Assembly: GCA_013297575.1 (NCBI GenBank)
Contig: JAAFHO010000196.1
Coordinates: 1 to 8,882 of the forward strand
Length of the DNA stretch: 8,882 nucleotides
Source of the DNA: Chitinophagales bacterium
GTDB taxonomy: Bacteria > Bacteroidota > Bacteroidia > Chitinophagales > Saprospiraceae
Reading direction: 5' to 3'
The notes beneath the pieces are model-generated. The model did not search any database. It was given only the letters and a program-made list of their open reading frames with translations, and was not told the DNA's origin. Shown here in pieces: positions 1-7,254 of this stretch. The position numbers and the translations under genes are program-made. Within the stretch, counting starts at the first letter, position 1. Each line of letters starts with the position of its first letter.

Positions 1-841
1 GCTTAGCCGTCAATTCATCCGAAGTAAACAATGATTTTAAGGCATTGCTTTTTTCGGTTTGCTCCATTTCAATGACCTGTGTTTCGCGGCGTTCTATTTG
101 CTCAAAAGGCATTTCCGATTTTTGCGCAAAATTCCATCCCGACAAACTGATAAAATAAATCATGCCAGCCAACAACAACCTGGAGTAAAAATACTCGGTA
201 TAAAAGAAATTGAACACCAAACCCGCAATATCAATCGCCAAAGCAATAGCAAAATAGACAATTGAAACCATCAGGAAAGCGCGCAACCATTCCAGCGTAC
301 GCGCTCCGTAATTGGAATACTCGTGTTGTAGCAGCGTGCGGTAGTCGCGCAGACGCATCCAGGATTTGTACAAATACCACGTGGTGAGTATATAAACCAC
401 TACATCCCAAGCAATGCTTTCCCACCCAAAATGAATTTCCCACCATTGCTTAGTCGGGTAAGGCTGCGCCCAAAGTAAAAAGCAACGCGCATATAGTATT
501 AAAGGGGCTACAAAATGCCACCATTCGCTTTTTTGCCACTGGTACTCGCGGTCGGTAAGGGCGCGTACATACAACAGAATCAATGGGCCGAACAAAAGGG
601 CATTACCAAATGGGAAATAGCTCAAATCCCAACCTTCCTCGCGAGCTTTGTCATAGATCCCCATAAACCCAATAATATAACTAATCAGGGAGGTAGCCAG
701 CGCAAAAAGGAGTCCTGCTAAAAAATAGTCCTGCACCTGTTTTTTACGTTGCCCACGTACAACAAGCAGCACCGCAAAAACAAATCCTTGAATAAAAGCG
801 ATTAATAATAAAACAGAGCGTAAGCCAAACAATTGATCCAT
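1..841 (-). CDS. Seven-helix membrane AraC-type transcriptional regulator, N-terminal part (cut by window edge)
   Basis: The minus frame is open from an ATG at 841 to the left edge, giving 280 residues with no stop. It holds about seven hydrophobic helices (roughly residues 7-28, 38-60, 78-95, 108-125, 140-160, 185-212, 217-235), then a charged linker starting near residue 240 (ERRETQVIEMEQTEKSN). The third helix carries FGPLILLYVRALTD, a motif I associate with the membrane-sensor half of Bacteroidota regulators that end in an AraC-type helix-turn-helix. The DNA-binding half would lie beyond position 1 and is not seen, so a LytTR or kinase output domain remains possible. In such proteins the membrane part is thought to sense an envelope or small-molecule signal and the cytoplasmic tail to bind DNA. 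No Shine-Dalgarno sequence precedes the ATG. A TATCTTTG box lies only a few bases upstream, so the message may have a very short leader. Confidence 0.75.
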   Translation of the reverse strand, partial: MDQLFGLRSVLLLIAFIQGFVFAVLLVVRGQRKKQVQDYFLAGLLFALATSLISYIIGFMGIYDKAREEGWDLSYFPFGNALLFGPLILLYVRALTDREYQWQKSEWWHFVAPLILYARCFLLWAQPYPTKQWWEIHFGWESIAWDVVVYILTTWYLYKSWMRLRDYRTLLQHEYSNYGARTLEWLRAFLMVSIVYFAIALAIDIAGLVFNFFYTEYFYSRLLLAGMIYFISLSGWNFAQKSEMPFEQIERRETQVIEMEQTEKSNALKSLFTSDELTAK

Positions 842-845
842 GTGG

Positions 846-853
846 CAAAGATA
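846..853 (-). promoter_or_regulatory. Candidate Bacteroidota -7 box (TATCTTTG) of the membrane regulator
   Basis: On the minus strand TATCTTTG fits the Bacteroidota -7 consensus TAnnTTTG exactly and ends five bases before the ATG at 841. I find no TTG at the usual -33 distance, and a start site so close to the ATG would leave almost no leader, so this is tentative. The rest of the 842-1072 gap holds only T-rich tracts, a doubled CCTTTTTTAG (about 905-948), and a weak 5-bp inverted repeat TACCA/TGGTA at 956-969. Confidence 0.3.
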
Positions 854-1072
854 GACAGTTCAAATGGAATTGGTTGTTGGTTTTTTTATGGGGATGGGGG
901 TAAGCCTTTTTTAGGTTTTTATGCTTTAATTTATCGACCTTTTTTAGTGGCTTCATACCAAAAGTGGTAAGTTATTGTTTACTCGTTCCTTGATAAGTGC
1001 TTATATCTTTTGTCAGAAATTATGAGTATCATATTGTTGTCTCTGTTTTATTTTTTACTGTTTATCACGCGC

Positions 1073-2167
1073 CTATTCCCCCTGCCTACCACACCCGCAC
1101 CACCACACAATTTCGCTCTTCCGCCCCACGGTGTTCCTCATCGTAGAAGCGTAGCATAGATTGTCCATAGCCTTTGTGGGAATTCTACTGGGTTCAATGC
1201 CCTTTTCTATCAGCCAATTGGCGACCAATTGAGCGCGGCGGGCAGAAACAGCGTTGGCATTTTTTACGTTAGAAGCCGAGTGCGCGCCAATTTCTACAGT
1301 TAAATCTGGGAATCTTATGAATTTTTCGAGCAAAGCGTTTAGAGATACCTTGCTAGAAGATTTAATGTCTGTATCCTTTTTTGAAAATGCCAATCCATCC
1401 AAAAGGTACATAGCGCCAGAGGTTATCGGTTTTTCCCACGACTCCGACAATAAAGGCGGATTGAACCAGTTTTGCAAAAAAGTAACCGTCAGCAGGCTAT
1501 CGGAGTTGTTCCTGTCTATTGGTAACAAAGCCGATGCGTTATCCACCAATATATTGCTGCAAACCTTGGGCGTAGTATTCATCCCCGTACATATATCAAA
1601 TGTAATGTGTGTATAGTTGCTCTTTTGAGGAGAAAGGACCAGTGTATATTGTAGCCAGTTGGTGTGGTCAACCCAATTTGTGGAGTCTAGGAGTTCGGCT
1701 TTATCACACATATCGTTACCGCCCCACACGTATAACTTGGCAGATGCACTGAAAGAAACCTCTACATTGGAGGTATAGGTTCGGCTATACATCTTATCGG
1801 AGGAGCAGAGATCGATACGCCACAAATAAATCGCTTTTTGTTGCAAAGGCCGCGCAAGTTCTTGACTCAGTCCCTCGTACGTTCCGTCATCGCGAGTGAC
1901 CATACTGATATAGGTTTTGCCCTCGCTGGGAGGATTCAATACCCCATAACTTCCAGGCTGAACCTCTGGTGGTGAATAATTATTGAAACCACAGTCATAC
2001 CATTCTTTCACTAATACATTCCGTGCGCTACGACTCAAAGTATCGTTTTCAAAAGAAGGGTTGCGCAGGTAAATTACGGCTGGTTTCAAGTTGTCGGGTT
2101 GTTGTGCCCAACTGATGTATTTCGCTGCTAAAAGCAAAAATAGCAGCAAGAATTGGCTTTTTTTCAT
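1073..2167 (-). CDS. Secreted protein with jelly-roll-like N-terminal domain and degenerate OmpA-like C-terminal domain
   Basis: The 364-residue product starts with a signal peptide (MKK, hydrophobic core to about residue 20, likely cut at SWA|QQ). There is no lipobox cysteine, so it is probably periplasmic or outer-membrane associated. Residues about 31-215 begin with YLRNPSFEN and end with ILVDNAS, as carbohydrate-binding-like beta-sandwich modules do; seven cysteines lie across residues 59-203 and the tail. Residues about 250-356 resemble the OmpA peptidoglycan-binding fold: VEIGAHSAS (291-299), SARRAQLVANWLIEKGI (308-324), and GRKSEIV near the end. The arginine pair of the RRA signature is kept, but the TD aspartate that binds diaminopimelate is replaced (AHSA) and the loop is about two residues short. 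Peptidoglycan binding is therefore doubtful. The gene stands alone, with structured gaps on both sides. The architecture is clear; the role is unknown. Confidence 0.75.
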   Translation of the reverse strand: MKKSQFLLLFLLLAAKYISWAQQPDNLKPAVIYLRNPSFENDTLSRSARNVLVKEWYDCGFNNYSPPEVQPGSYGVLNPPSEGKTYISMVTRDDGTYEGLSQELARPLQQKAIYLWRIDLCSSDKMYSRTYTSNVEVSFSASAKLYVWGGNDMCDKAELLDSTNWVDHTNWLQYTLVLSPQKSNYTHITFDICTGMNTTPKVCSNILVDNASALLPIDRNNSDSLLTVTFLQNWFNPPLLSESWEKPITSGAMYLLDGLAFSKKDTDIKSSSKVSLNALLEKFIRFPDLTVEIGAHSASNVKNANAVSARRAQLVANWLIEKGIEPSRIPTKAMDNLCYASTMRNTVGRKSEIVWWCGCGRQGE

Positions 2168-2278
2168 GAGGAATGCCTAGTTTAAGGAATGAGATTGAAA
2201 GTTTTATTTTTTGTGACAAGCACTTGGATATGTAAAGAAAATGGCAAAATATTTACATGCCCAATTTTTCAATAACAG

Positions 2279-2348
2279 TAATGTTTCAATAAGTGTATCT
2301 GTTGACTACGAGTTGAATTACCCAACAGAAACATTTATTGAAACATTA
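2279..2348. repeat. 26-bp imperfect inverted repeat between permease and OmpA-like genes
   Basis: Arms 2279-2304 and 2323-2348 pair over 26 bp with two mismatches, around an 18-base loop (2305-2322). The outer part reads TAATGTTTCAATAA and the inner part TCTGTTG. It lies 32 bp after the permease stop and 111 bp before the OmpA-like start. On neither strand is the stem followed by a T-run and the arms are A/T-rich, so it is not a classical intrinsic terminator. It could be a transcript-end hairpin of another kind, an operator, or a small dispersed repeat. Confidence 0.8.
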
Positions 2349-2380
2349 AAAAATGCATAAGGAATGAGGAAACTCCGCTC

Positions 2381-3730
2381 CTATCCAACCTTACCCGCAC
2401 TCAATTTTGGATACCGCAATAGATACCAAACAATATAAGCAAAGCAAAGGAATGGAATAATCAAAGCCATCAGCATACCGCCAGATCCCGCTAATTTACC
2501 AGCCAATGGAGGCATTATCGCGCCACCCACAATAGACATAATGACCAGAGAAGATGCTTGCTTACTTTCTGCGGCATCCATACCTTTAGTGGCCAAAGCA
2601 AAAATAGTGGGGAACATGATACTTTGGCAGAAAAATGCCAACATAATGCAGATAATTGCAGGGAAACCACCCAGTGCAAACGCGCCTCCAATCAAAATAA
2701 CGGCTGCAATACTGTACCAAGCCACTACCTTCCGCGGCTCTATCTTACTCATCAAGGCTGTACCTATAAAGCGGCCCAACATAAAGAGCACGAGCGCAAA
2801 AGACATGTGATAATTGGCTATTTTCTCAGAAGTGCTGTCCGAACCAATGTTATACAACCAAGTAACGATGCCTAAATGCTCATCGCCGGCCAAATCCACT
2901 TTAAAATCGGCGAAATAGCCCCATAATGTGGCCTGCGCACCTACATTGGCAAATTGAGCCAAAACACCTAACGAAAGCCGAGGATACTTAGAGAGTAATG
3001 CAATTAGACTGATACTTTTGCCACTTTGTTCCTCTGCTCTGCCTACTTCGGGCAATTTGGACATCCAAAACAACAAGGCAATCAAGGCCACAATGATACC
3101 CACCGTCAAATAAGGCCCTTGTACCGATAATGCCGATTCCACGCGCGCCTGCGCAATCGCTTCCGGGGTCATGGTGGCAAGGAGTTCTTTGGTATATTCT
3201 TTTTGCGAAAAAATAAACATAGAACCAATAATTGGCCCTAAAATGATACTAATACCGTTGAAAGATTGTGCAAAATTGATCCGCCATTCGGCAGTATCCT
3301 TGCTACCCAAAACGGTTACATATAGGTTGGCCGCTGTTTCTAAAAAAGCCAAACCCGATGCAATGGTAAATAAACAAAACAGGAAAAATGCATACTCGCG
3401 TACATTGGCCGCCGGATAAAACAGCAATGCACCGAGGGCATACAAGCCCAAACCGGCTAAAACACCATTTTTATAACCAAATTTGCGCATAAAAATACCC
3501 GCAGGAATGGCCATTACAAAATAACCAAGGTAAAAAGCAGAATCCACCAACCCCGCTTGCCAACGCTCTTTAAGATCGAGCGCAAATTGAAAGTGGCGGA
3601 TCAAAGAACCATTCAAACTATTGGCTATGCCCCAAAGAAAAAACAGGCTGCACACCAATGCAAATGGAAATAAATAACTGCGCCCCGTTTCCGTTGCGCT
3701 CATGTTGGGTTGTTCGTTTGTTGGTAACAT
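2381..3730 (-). CDS. MFS sugar:H+ symporter, FucP family (specific sugar not known)
   Basis: The 449-residue protein has about twelve membrane helices and the signatures of the L-fucose/glucose/galactose permease family: LFFLWGIANSLNG (29-41), QAGLVDSAFYLGYFVMAIPAG (58-78), FLETAAN (129-135), and NFAQSFN (152-158). E. coli FucP has 438 residues. Glu131 matches FucP Glu135, but the position of FucP Asp46 is Gly41, and TAANP is TAANL. This points to the hexose or amino-sugar side of the family rather than to fucose itself. A longer frame reaches a TTG at 3853, but that runs into the inverted-repeat element, so the ATG at 3730 is preferred; the ATG at 3703 is also possible. Neither has a good Shine-Dalgarno. 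No sugar-catabolic gene is adjacent, so the substrate cannot be read from context. Confidence 0.9.
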   Translation of the reverse strand: MLPTNEQPNMSATETGRSYLFPFALVCSLFFLWGIANSLNGSLIRHFQFALDLKERWQAGLVDSAFYLGYFVMAIPAGIFMRKFGYKNGVLAGLGLYALGALLFYPAANVREYAFFLFCLFTIASGLAFLETAANLYVTVLGSKDTAEWRINFAQSFNGISIILGPIIGSMFIFSQKEYTKELLATMTPEAIAQARVESALSVQGPYLTVGIIVALIALLFWMSKLPEVGRAEEQSGKSISLIALLSKYPRLSLGVLAQFANVGAQATLWGYFADFKVDLAGDEHLGIVTWLYNIGSDSTSEKIANYHMSFALVLFMLGRFIGTALMSKIEPRKVVAWYSIAAVILIGGAFALGGFPAIICIMLAFFCQSIMFPTIFALATKGMDAAESKQASSLVIMSIVGGAIMPPLAGKLAGSGGMLMALIIPFLCFAYIVWYLLRYPKLSAGKVG

Positions 3731-3834
3731 CGTAGTATAGTATAAAAAAAATCGTGAGTGACGGCTTAGTACAGTGTAAAATAAATTTTTTTGGGGTTTA
3801 ATGCCACTACTTTCAGTATATTCACAGCAATTGG

Positions 3835-3956
3835 CCGACCCAGAATGGGTCAAATGTTTATAGCAAAAGCACGGGCCATTATGGGGTACGCCCCCTTCGG
3901 GGTCGAATATATTTTATCCGTATTCCTCTATAAACATTTGACCCATTCTGGGTCGG
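3835..3956. repeat. 122-bp palindromic element with perfect 29-bp inverted arms (REP/BIME- or MITE-like)
   Basis: Arms 3835-3863 and 3928-3956 are perfect 29-bp inverted repeats. Each arm contains its own hairpin, GACCCAGAATGGGTC (6-bp stem, 3-base loop), followed by CAAATGTTTATAG. The 64-base spacer holds a third relative on the minus strand, GACCCCGAAGGGGGC (3890-3904), matching the arm core at 12 of 15 bases, next to a competing GGGG-TAC-GCCCC hairpin. Beyond the perfect arms both sides reach ACGG at nearly the same distance, so the arms look like two diverged copies of a longer unit. No reading frame or T-run is associated. It fills most of the 311-bp gap 3731-4041 between the GT-C gene and the permease gene. 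Nested palindromes in opposed orientation are typical of dispersed intergenic repeats. Confidence 0.85.
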
Positions 3957-3966
3957 TTATACCTTC

Positions 3967-3974
3967 CAAATATA
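3967..3974 (-). promoter_or_regulatory. Candidate -7 box (TATATTTG) upstream of the palindromic element
   Basis: On the minus strand TATATTTG fits TAnnTTTG exactly. It lies 237 bp before the permease ATG and just upstream of the 122-bp element, so a transcript from here would carry the element in its leader. No TTG is found at the usual -33 distance, so the call is weak. Confidence 0.25.
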
Positions 3975-4041
3975 TAAAAAAACTACTCTACAGTGTACTT
4001 ATGTACGCGTTGCCAATGGTCTCTTAGATGACTGCTAAACA

Positions 4042-6048
4042 TCAATAGGCGCGGGCCTCATCTCCTTTCGCTTTCATTTCCGCTGCTTTCTGTGGTTGGC
4101 CGGCAGCAGTATATACCTCCACCAATGCGTCATACACCCGCGGATCATGCCCATTGGCCATATCCCCATAACCTAAAAACTGAAGTGCCGATTTGATGTC
4201 TTTTTTCTTTTTATAAAACTCCTCATACCCAATATTATAAGCAAAAGTGCATATTTTATTGGGGTTACCACCACCTGTAGCCAAGTATTTCATATACGCA
4301 TCTATATTATCACGCATTAGGTTGTTATAGGGACTTTTCTCCAAACAATAGGTCAACTCATGGAACAAGCGATCCATTTGGTGGTCAATATCAAAACGCG
4401 CAAAGGCAATATTGCAATACATTACCCAAGCAGATCCGTACGTGGGATGGATTTCCAACGCCTTTTTTACGTGTACCTCCATTGTGTCCACCCACATGAG
4501 TTTTTCCTCCCTTGAGGTAGCCAACGCATATTTCTCCTGATAAATGGCCGTAGTATAAAAACTTTGCGCCCTTGCGCTATTGGGCGATGAGAATACCGCA
4601 GAAGTGTTCAACGAAAACATCGTTTCCCAATCGGGTACGCGAACAAGGGTTTTCCAACCCAAAAATGCCAAAAACGGCAATACAAGCGCAAAACCAAATG
4701 CACTTGACACATTTGAATTGACAGGAAGCTTACGCGGCAACCAATCAAAAAGCACCCAAGCCAATACCAAACAAAATGCTACCGAGGGCATATACGCAAA
4801 ACGCTCGTTCATAAAAGAACCCACTGATACAAAAAGATTGGAAACAATACTGATCGTAATGATAAAGAACAACACACCATATGCCACCACCGGGCGACGG
4901 CGCAAATTGAACACCGACCAAGCCGTCATGCCTGCATACAACGCGAATGATCCCAATGCGCGCCAATCCGTCCAATTCACCTTAGGTACGTGGTACGGAT
5001 AATAGTCGTGCGTCAATGGGCTTGGATAAAACAGTAACTTGAGGTACCATCCCAATGTAAGGAAGATCGTCGCTGTTTTTTCGCCAAAATTCATCCCCAA
5101 AAAAGAATCATTCATCAAGTCGTTGCTCGCTTTGCCGTGGCTAAGCATATATCCCAACGCATTATAACGCATAGCAATAAAGAACAAGGCCGCACCAAAT
5201 AATGGTAAAGCCGCAGTAATGGCGCGAGTAGCGGAAACCTTACCAAAAAACCAAATAGTAAACGGGATCACTGCCAAAAAAGTCAAGGTATTTTCCTTGG
5301 CAAAAAGACCCAACAAGAAGATAAAAGCAGATGCTACTAACCAAATGGACTTGTTGGTATCGAAGTATTTCATGGTGGCATAGAGCGCGCCAAGGCTGCC
5401 CATGAGTGCCAATATTTCGTCGCGGCCTTTAATATTGGCCACACATTCGCTATGTATAGGGTGAAAAATAAAAATAAGCGCAGCAATAAAAGCCACACTT
5501 TTGAACCACAATTTCTGATTGTCCATTGGGAATAATCCTAACAGCACGGCGTACAACAAGATACCATTTAAGCCATAAAGTATAATATTGATCCAATGGC
5601 TAATTTGCGGATTACCGCGACCTTGTGTGTCGAGTTTTTTACCCGGTTCGGCAGTTTTGGGGGCAACATCGGCTTTGTCTTTGCCAAATAAATCAATTTC
5701 TAGTGCAAAAGTAGCCAACGACAGCGGACGGTAACGACCACCTTCTAATTTGTAGAGTGACTCCTTTTTTTGGAAATACCCCATAAAACTATCTGATCCA
5801 AATATTTTACCAATACCCGAAGTACCATCCTGGACATACACATTTTTCCAGATTACCATTTCGTCGTCCAATACGTAGCCAAATTTAGTGGAAGCGTAAT
5901 AAAGATTGGTGGCCACCAAAAGCAAAAGGAGCGACGGAATCCAATGATTTTGCCAAAATCTGCCTTTAAAAAAAGAAGTAGGCGTTGGTGTTTCCTGCGT
6001 TGAAATTGGTTTTGGAGCTGGTTGCTTTTTTGTTCTGTTTGTTGCCAT
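4042..6048 (-). CDS. TMTC-like GT-C membrane glycosyltransferase with C-terminal TPR-like region
   Basis: With the ATG at 6048 the product has 668 residues. After a basic, proline-rich cytoplasmic tail and a first helix near 38-50 come GT-C landmarks in TMTC order: YVLDDE (58-63, acidic pair of the first loop), GRYRPLSLATFA (104-115), HPIHSECVANIKGRDE (196-211), FAKENT (249-254), LTHDYYPYHVP (345-355, the DUF1736-like part), and ERFAYMPS (415-422). Residues about 485-668 are soluble, helical and TPR-like (MEVHVKKALEIHPTYGSAW). TMTC enzymes transfer mannose from a polyprenyl-phosphate donor to serine or threonine outside the membrane; sugar and acceptor are unknown here. A charged stretch (KDKADVAPKTAEPGKK, about 123-138) enlarges the loop after LFG. 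A longer frame begins at 6138, but its first 30 codons run through the terminator of the previous gene, so it is rejected. Confidence 0.85.
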   Translation of the reverse strand: MATNRTKKQPAPKPISTQETPTPTSFFKGRFWQNHWIPSLLLLLVATNLYYASTKFGYVLDDEMVIWKNVYVQDGTSGIGKIFGSDSFMGYFQKKESLYKLEGGRYRPLSLATFALEIDLFGKDKADVAPKTAEPGKKLDTQGRGNPQISHWINIILYGLNGILLYAVLLGLFPMDNQKLWFKSVAFIAALIFIFHPIHSECVANIKGRDEILALMGSLGALYATMKYFDTNKSIWLVASAFIFLLGLFAKENTLTFLAVIPFTIWFFGKVSATRAITAALPLFGAALFFIAMRYNALGYMLSHGKASNDLMNDSFLGMNFGEKTATIFLTLGWYLKLLFYPSPLTHDYYPYHVPKVNWTDWRALGSFALYAGMTAWSVFNLRRRPVVAYGVLFFIITISIVSNLFVSVGSFMNERFAYMPSVAFCLVLAWVLFDWLPRKLPVNSNVSSAFGFALVLPFLAFLGWKTLVRVPDWETMFSLNTSAVFSSPNSARAQSFYTTAIYQEKYALATSREEKLMWVDTMEVHVKKALEIHPTYGSAWVMYCNIAFARFDIDHQMDRLFHELTYCLEKSPYNNLMRDNIDAYMKYLATGGGNPNKICTFAYNIGYEEFYKKKKDIKSALQFLGYGDMANGHDPRVYDALVEVYTAAGQPQKAAEMKAKGDEARAY

Positions 6049-6096
6049 TGATACGTGTTGACGGTGGATTGGATGTATGGGGTTTAGTCGTGGTAT

Positions 6097-6135
6097 AAAA
6101 GAATAGAGGCTGCCTCCATAAGAGACAGCCTCTAT
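6097..6135 (-). terminator. Intrinsic terminator of the coiled-coil protein gene
   Basis: Read on the minus strand, a 10-bp perfect stem ATAGAGGCTG/CAGCCTCTAT (6126-6135 with 6103-6112) continues after one mismatch with three more pairs and a 5-base loop, and is followed by TTCTTTTAT. It begins 17 bases after the stop at 6153. It separates this gene from the GT-C gene, whose start must lie after it. Confidence 0.85.
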
Positions 6136-6152
6136 CATAAAATCAATAAAAA

Positions 6153-7178
6153 CTACGAATCAAATAATGTATCGTACTGATTACCGCCACGTGCCTCTTT
6201 TGTAGGCATTTTCGGAGCAGCATTTAAGTCCAATATTTCGGCTGGATTATTTGACTTATTGATAATCTGTTGCTTTTCGCCGCCCAATAGGAAAGAAACA
6301 CCTTCTTTTTCCCATTTTTCGAGCATGGCCAAACCTTCTTCCTCGAATACGCCATTTTGAAGGTCGATAGAGTCCATGATATTTTTACTCATATCCATGA
6401 AGCGTTCCATTTCACCTACTTTTTGGCCTACATCATTGGCCATGGCTTCGAGCGCCATATCGTACATGTATTTCTTATCGGAATTACCGGTAAGAATGGC
6501 TTGCGCCGATTTCATAGCCGAGTGGCTGGCCTTGATGGCTTTGTACTCCTGCTCTTTTACCACCACCTGATCGGTTAAGTCTTCGAGCATAATTTCGGAG
6601 TTTTCGTACATTTTGCTCAATACCCTGTACAGCACTTCCATGCGCTTATACACATCGTCGAGTTTCATGTTAGACTCTTGCAAACGGCCTGCTTTACGCG
6701 CTTTGAGTACCATAATAGACTCTTTGCCCGTGTCTTTTGCCCGACCAGCAAGACTAAGGTTATTTTGGATATCGCGTTGGTTTTGCTTAATCATTTCAGC
6801 CATTTTGTACATTTGGCCTTTAAGATTACTGATCTGGGTGTTCATTTTACCCAAACTATCGCGCAAATCCTCGATATAACTTTTTAGGATCCCGATGGGG
6901 TCTATTTCCACAAAAACGCCTGTAATCCAGCGCATCACGGATTTGTACATGTACCATATCAGGTTGCGCATTTTAGGATCCAAAACAATATACACCAACG
7001 CACCAAGTACGCCAAGTCCGATGGCAAGATTAACACCTTCCCATACAATTTTGCCAAGGATAGGCAACAAATAATAAGCAGCCACAGCGCCTCCTGCCAA
7101 CATTACGATGCCTCCCGTAACACCTTCGGGGCGTTGCCAAAATGATTTCGGCTGATTGGGTTGAAATTCAGTACTCAT
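6153..7178 (-). CDS. Membrane-anchored coiled-coil protein, PspA/IM30-like architecture
   Basis: The 341-residue protein has two membrane helices (about 22-41 and 48-66) followed by DPKMRNLIWYMYKS (67-80), then a long helical, charged region (about 93-275) starting DPIGILKSYIEDLRDSLGKM. Its helix pattern, a lysine/arginine-rich middle helix (VLKARKAGRLQESNMKLDDV), and the late segment AMANDVGQKVGEMERFMDMS resemble PspA/IM30 (bacterial ESCRT-III) proteins, but those are normally peripheral and lack membrane helices. The last 65 residues are loose (EKQQIINKSNNPAE). The PspA link rests on general pattern only. Both ends of the helix pair are probably cytoplasmic, putting the coiled coil inside the cell. 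The gene lies 76 bp after the 64-residue membrane protein gene, with a hairpin between, and ends at a terminator. Start: ATG at 7178, A/T-rich leader, no Shine-Dalgarno. Confidence 0.8.
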   Translation of the reverse strand: MSTEFQPNQPKSFWQRPEGVTGGIVMLAGGAVAAYYLLPILGKIVWEGVNLAIGLGVLGALVYIVLDPKMRNLIWYMYKSVMRWITGVFVEIDPIGILKSYIEDLRDSLGKMNTQISNLKGQMYKMAEMIKQNQRDIQNNLSLAGRAKDTGKESIMVLKARKAGRLQESNMKLDDVYKRMEVLYRVLSKMYENSEIMLEDLTDQVVVKEQEYKAIKASHSAMKSAQAILTGNSDKKYMYDMALEAMANDVGQKVGEMERFMDMSKNIMDSIDLQNGVFEEEGLAMLEKWEKEGVSFLLGGEKQQIINKSNNPAEILDLNAAPKMPTKEARGGNQYDTLFDS

Positions 7179-7207
7179 TTTAATAAATAGTTGATTAATT
7201 AGTTTAG

Positions 7208-7244
7208 GGAATGATAAAATAATAGGTTATTATTTTATCATTCC
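7208..7244. repeat. Perfect 17-bp hairpin with 3-base loop between two membrane protein genes
   Basis: Arms GGAATGATAAAATAATA (7208-7224) and its exact complement (7228-7244) enclose a 3-base loop. In the minus transcript the hairpin starts 10 bases after the stop of the 64-residue gene and ends 29 bases before the ATG of the coiled-coil gene. It is strongly A/T-rich and no T-run follows, so it may attenuate, protect or process the message, or bind a regulator, rather than be a full terminator. Confidence 0.85.
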
Positions 7245-7254
7245 AAAATATACT

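Larger units (their letters stand above)
3770..3997. repeat. Pair of TACAGTGTA direct repeats flanking the palindromic element
   Basis: The 9-base odd palindrome TACAGTGTA occurs at 3770-3778 and 3989-3997, on either side of the 122-bp element. Each copy is also preceded by an A-tract, TATAAAAAAA at 3741-3750 and TATATAAAAAAAC at about 3971-3983, but at different spacing. This could be a pair of operator half-sites, a duplicated promoter segment, or chance in A/T-rich DNA. Confidence 0.4.

Noticed and set aside
59..721. Short plus-strand frames at the left edge
   Set aside because: They are shadows of the seven-helix regulator, whose minus frame is open over the whole stretch.
1254..1616. 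120-codon plus-strand frame
   Set aside because: It lies wholly inside the OmpA-like gene on the opposite strand, and its translation shows no domain or signal pattern.
3731..3853. N-terminal extension of the permease from a TTG codon
   Set aside because: The extra 41 codons run into the inverted-repeat arm and lack similarity to FucP N-termini.
3835..3956. Reading the long inverted repeat as an intrinsic terminator for the GT-C gene
   Set aside because: No T-run follows either arm and the stem arms are 64 bases apart; the nested palindromes fit a dispersed repeat better.
3835..3956. CRISPR-like repeat
   Set aside because: Only two inverted copies and one variant core are present; there is no regular direct repeat-spacer series and no cas gene.
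4580..5002. 140-codon plus-strand frame
   Set aside because: It is antisense to the GT-C gene, whose motifs are continuous there; the translation is low in hydrophobic residues and matches nothing recognisable.
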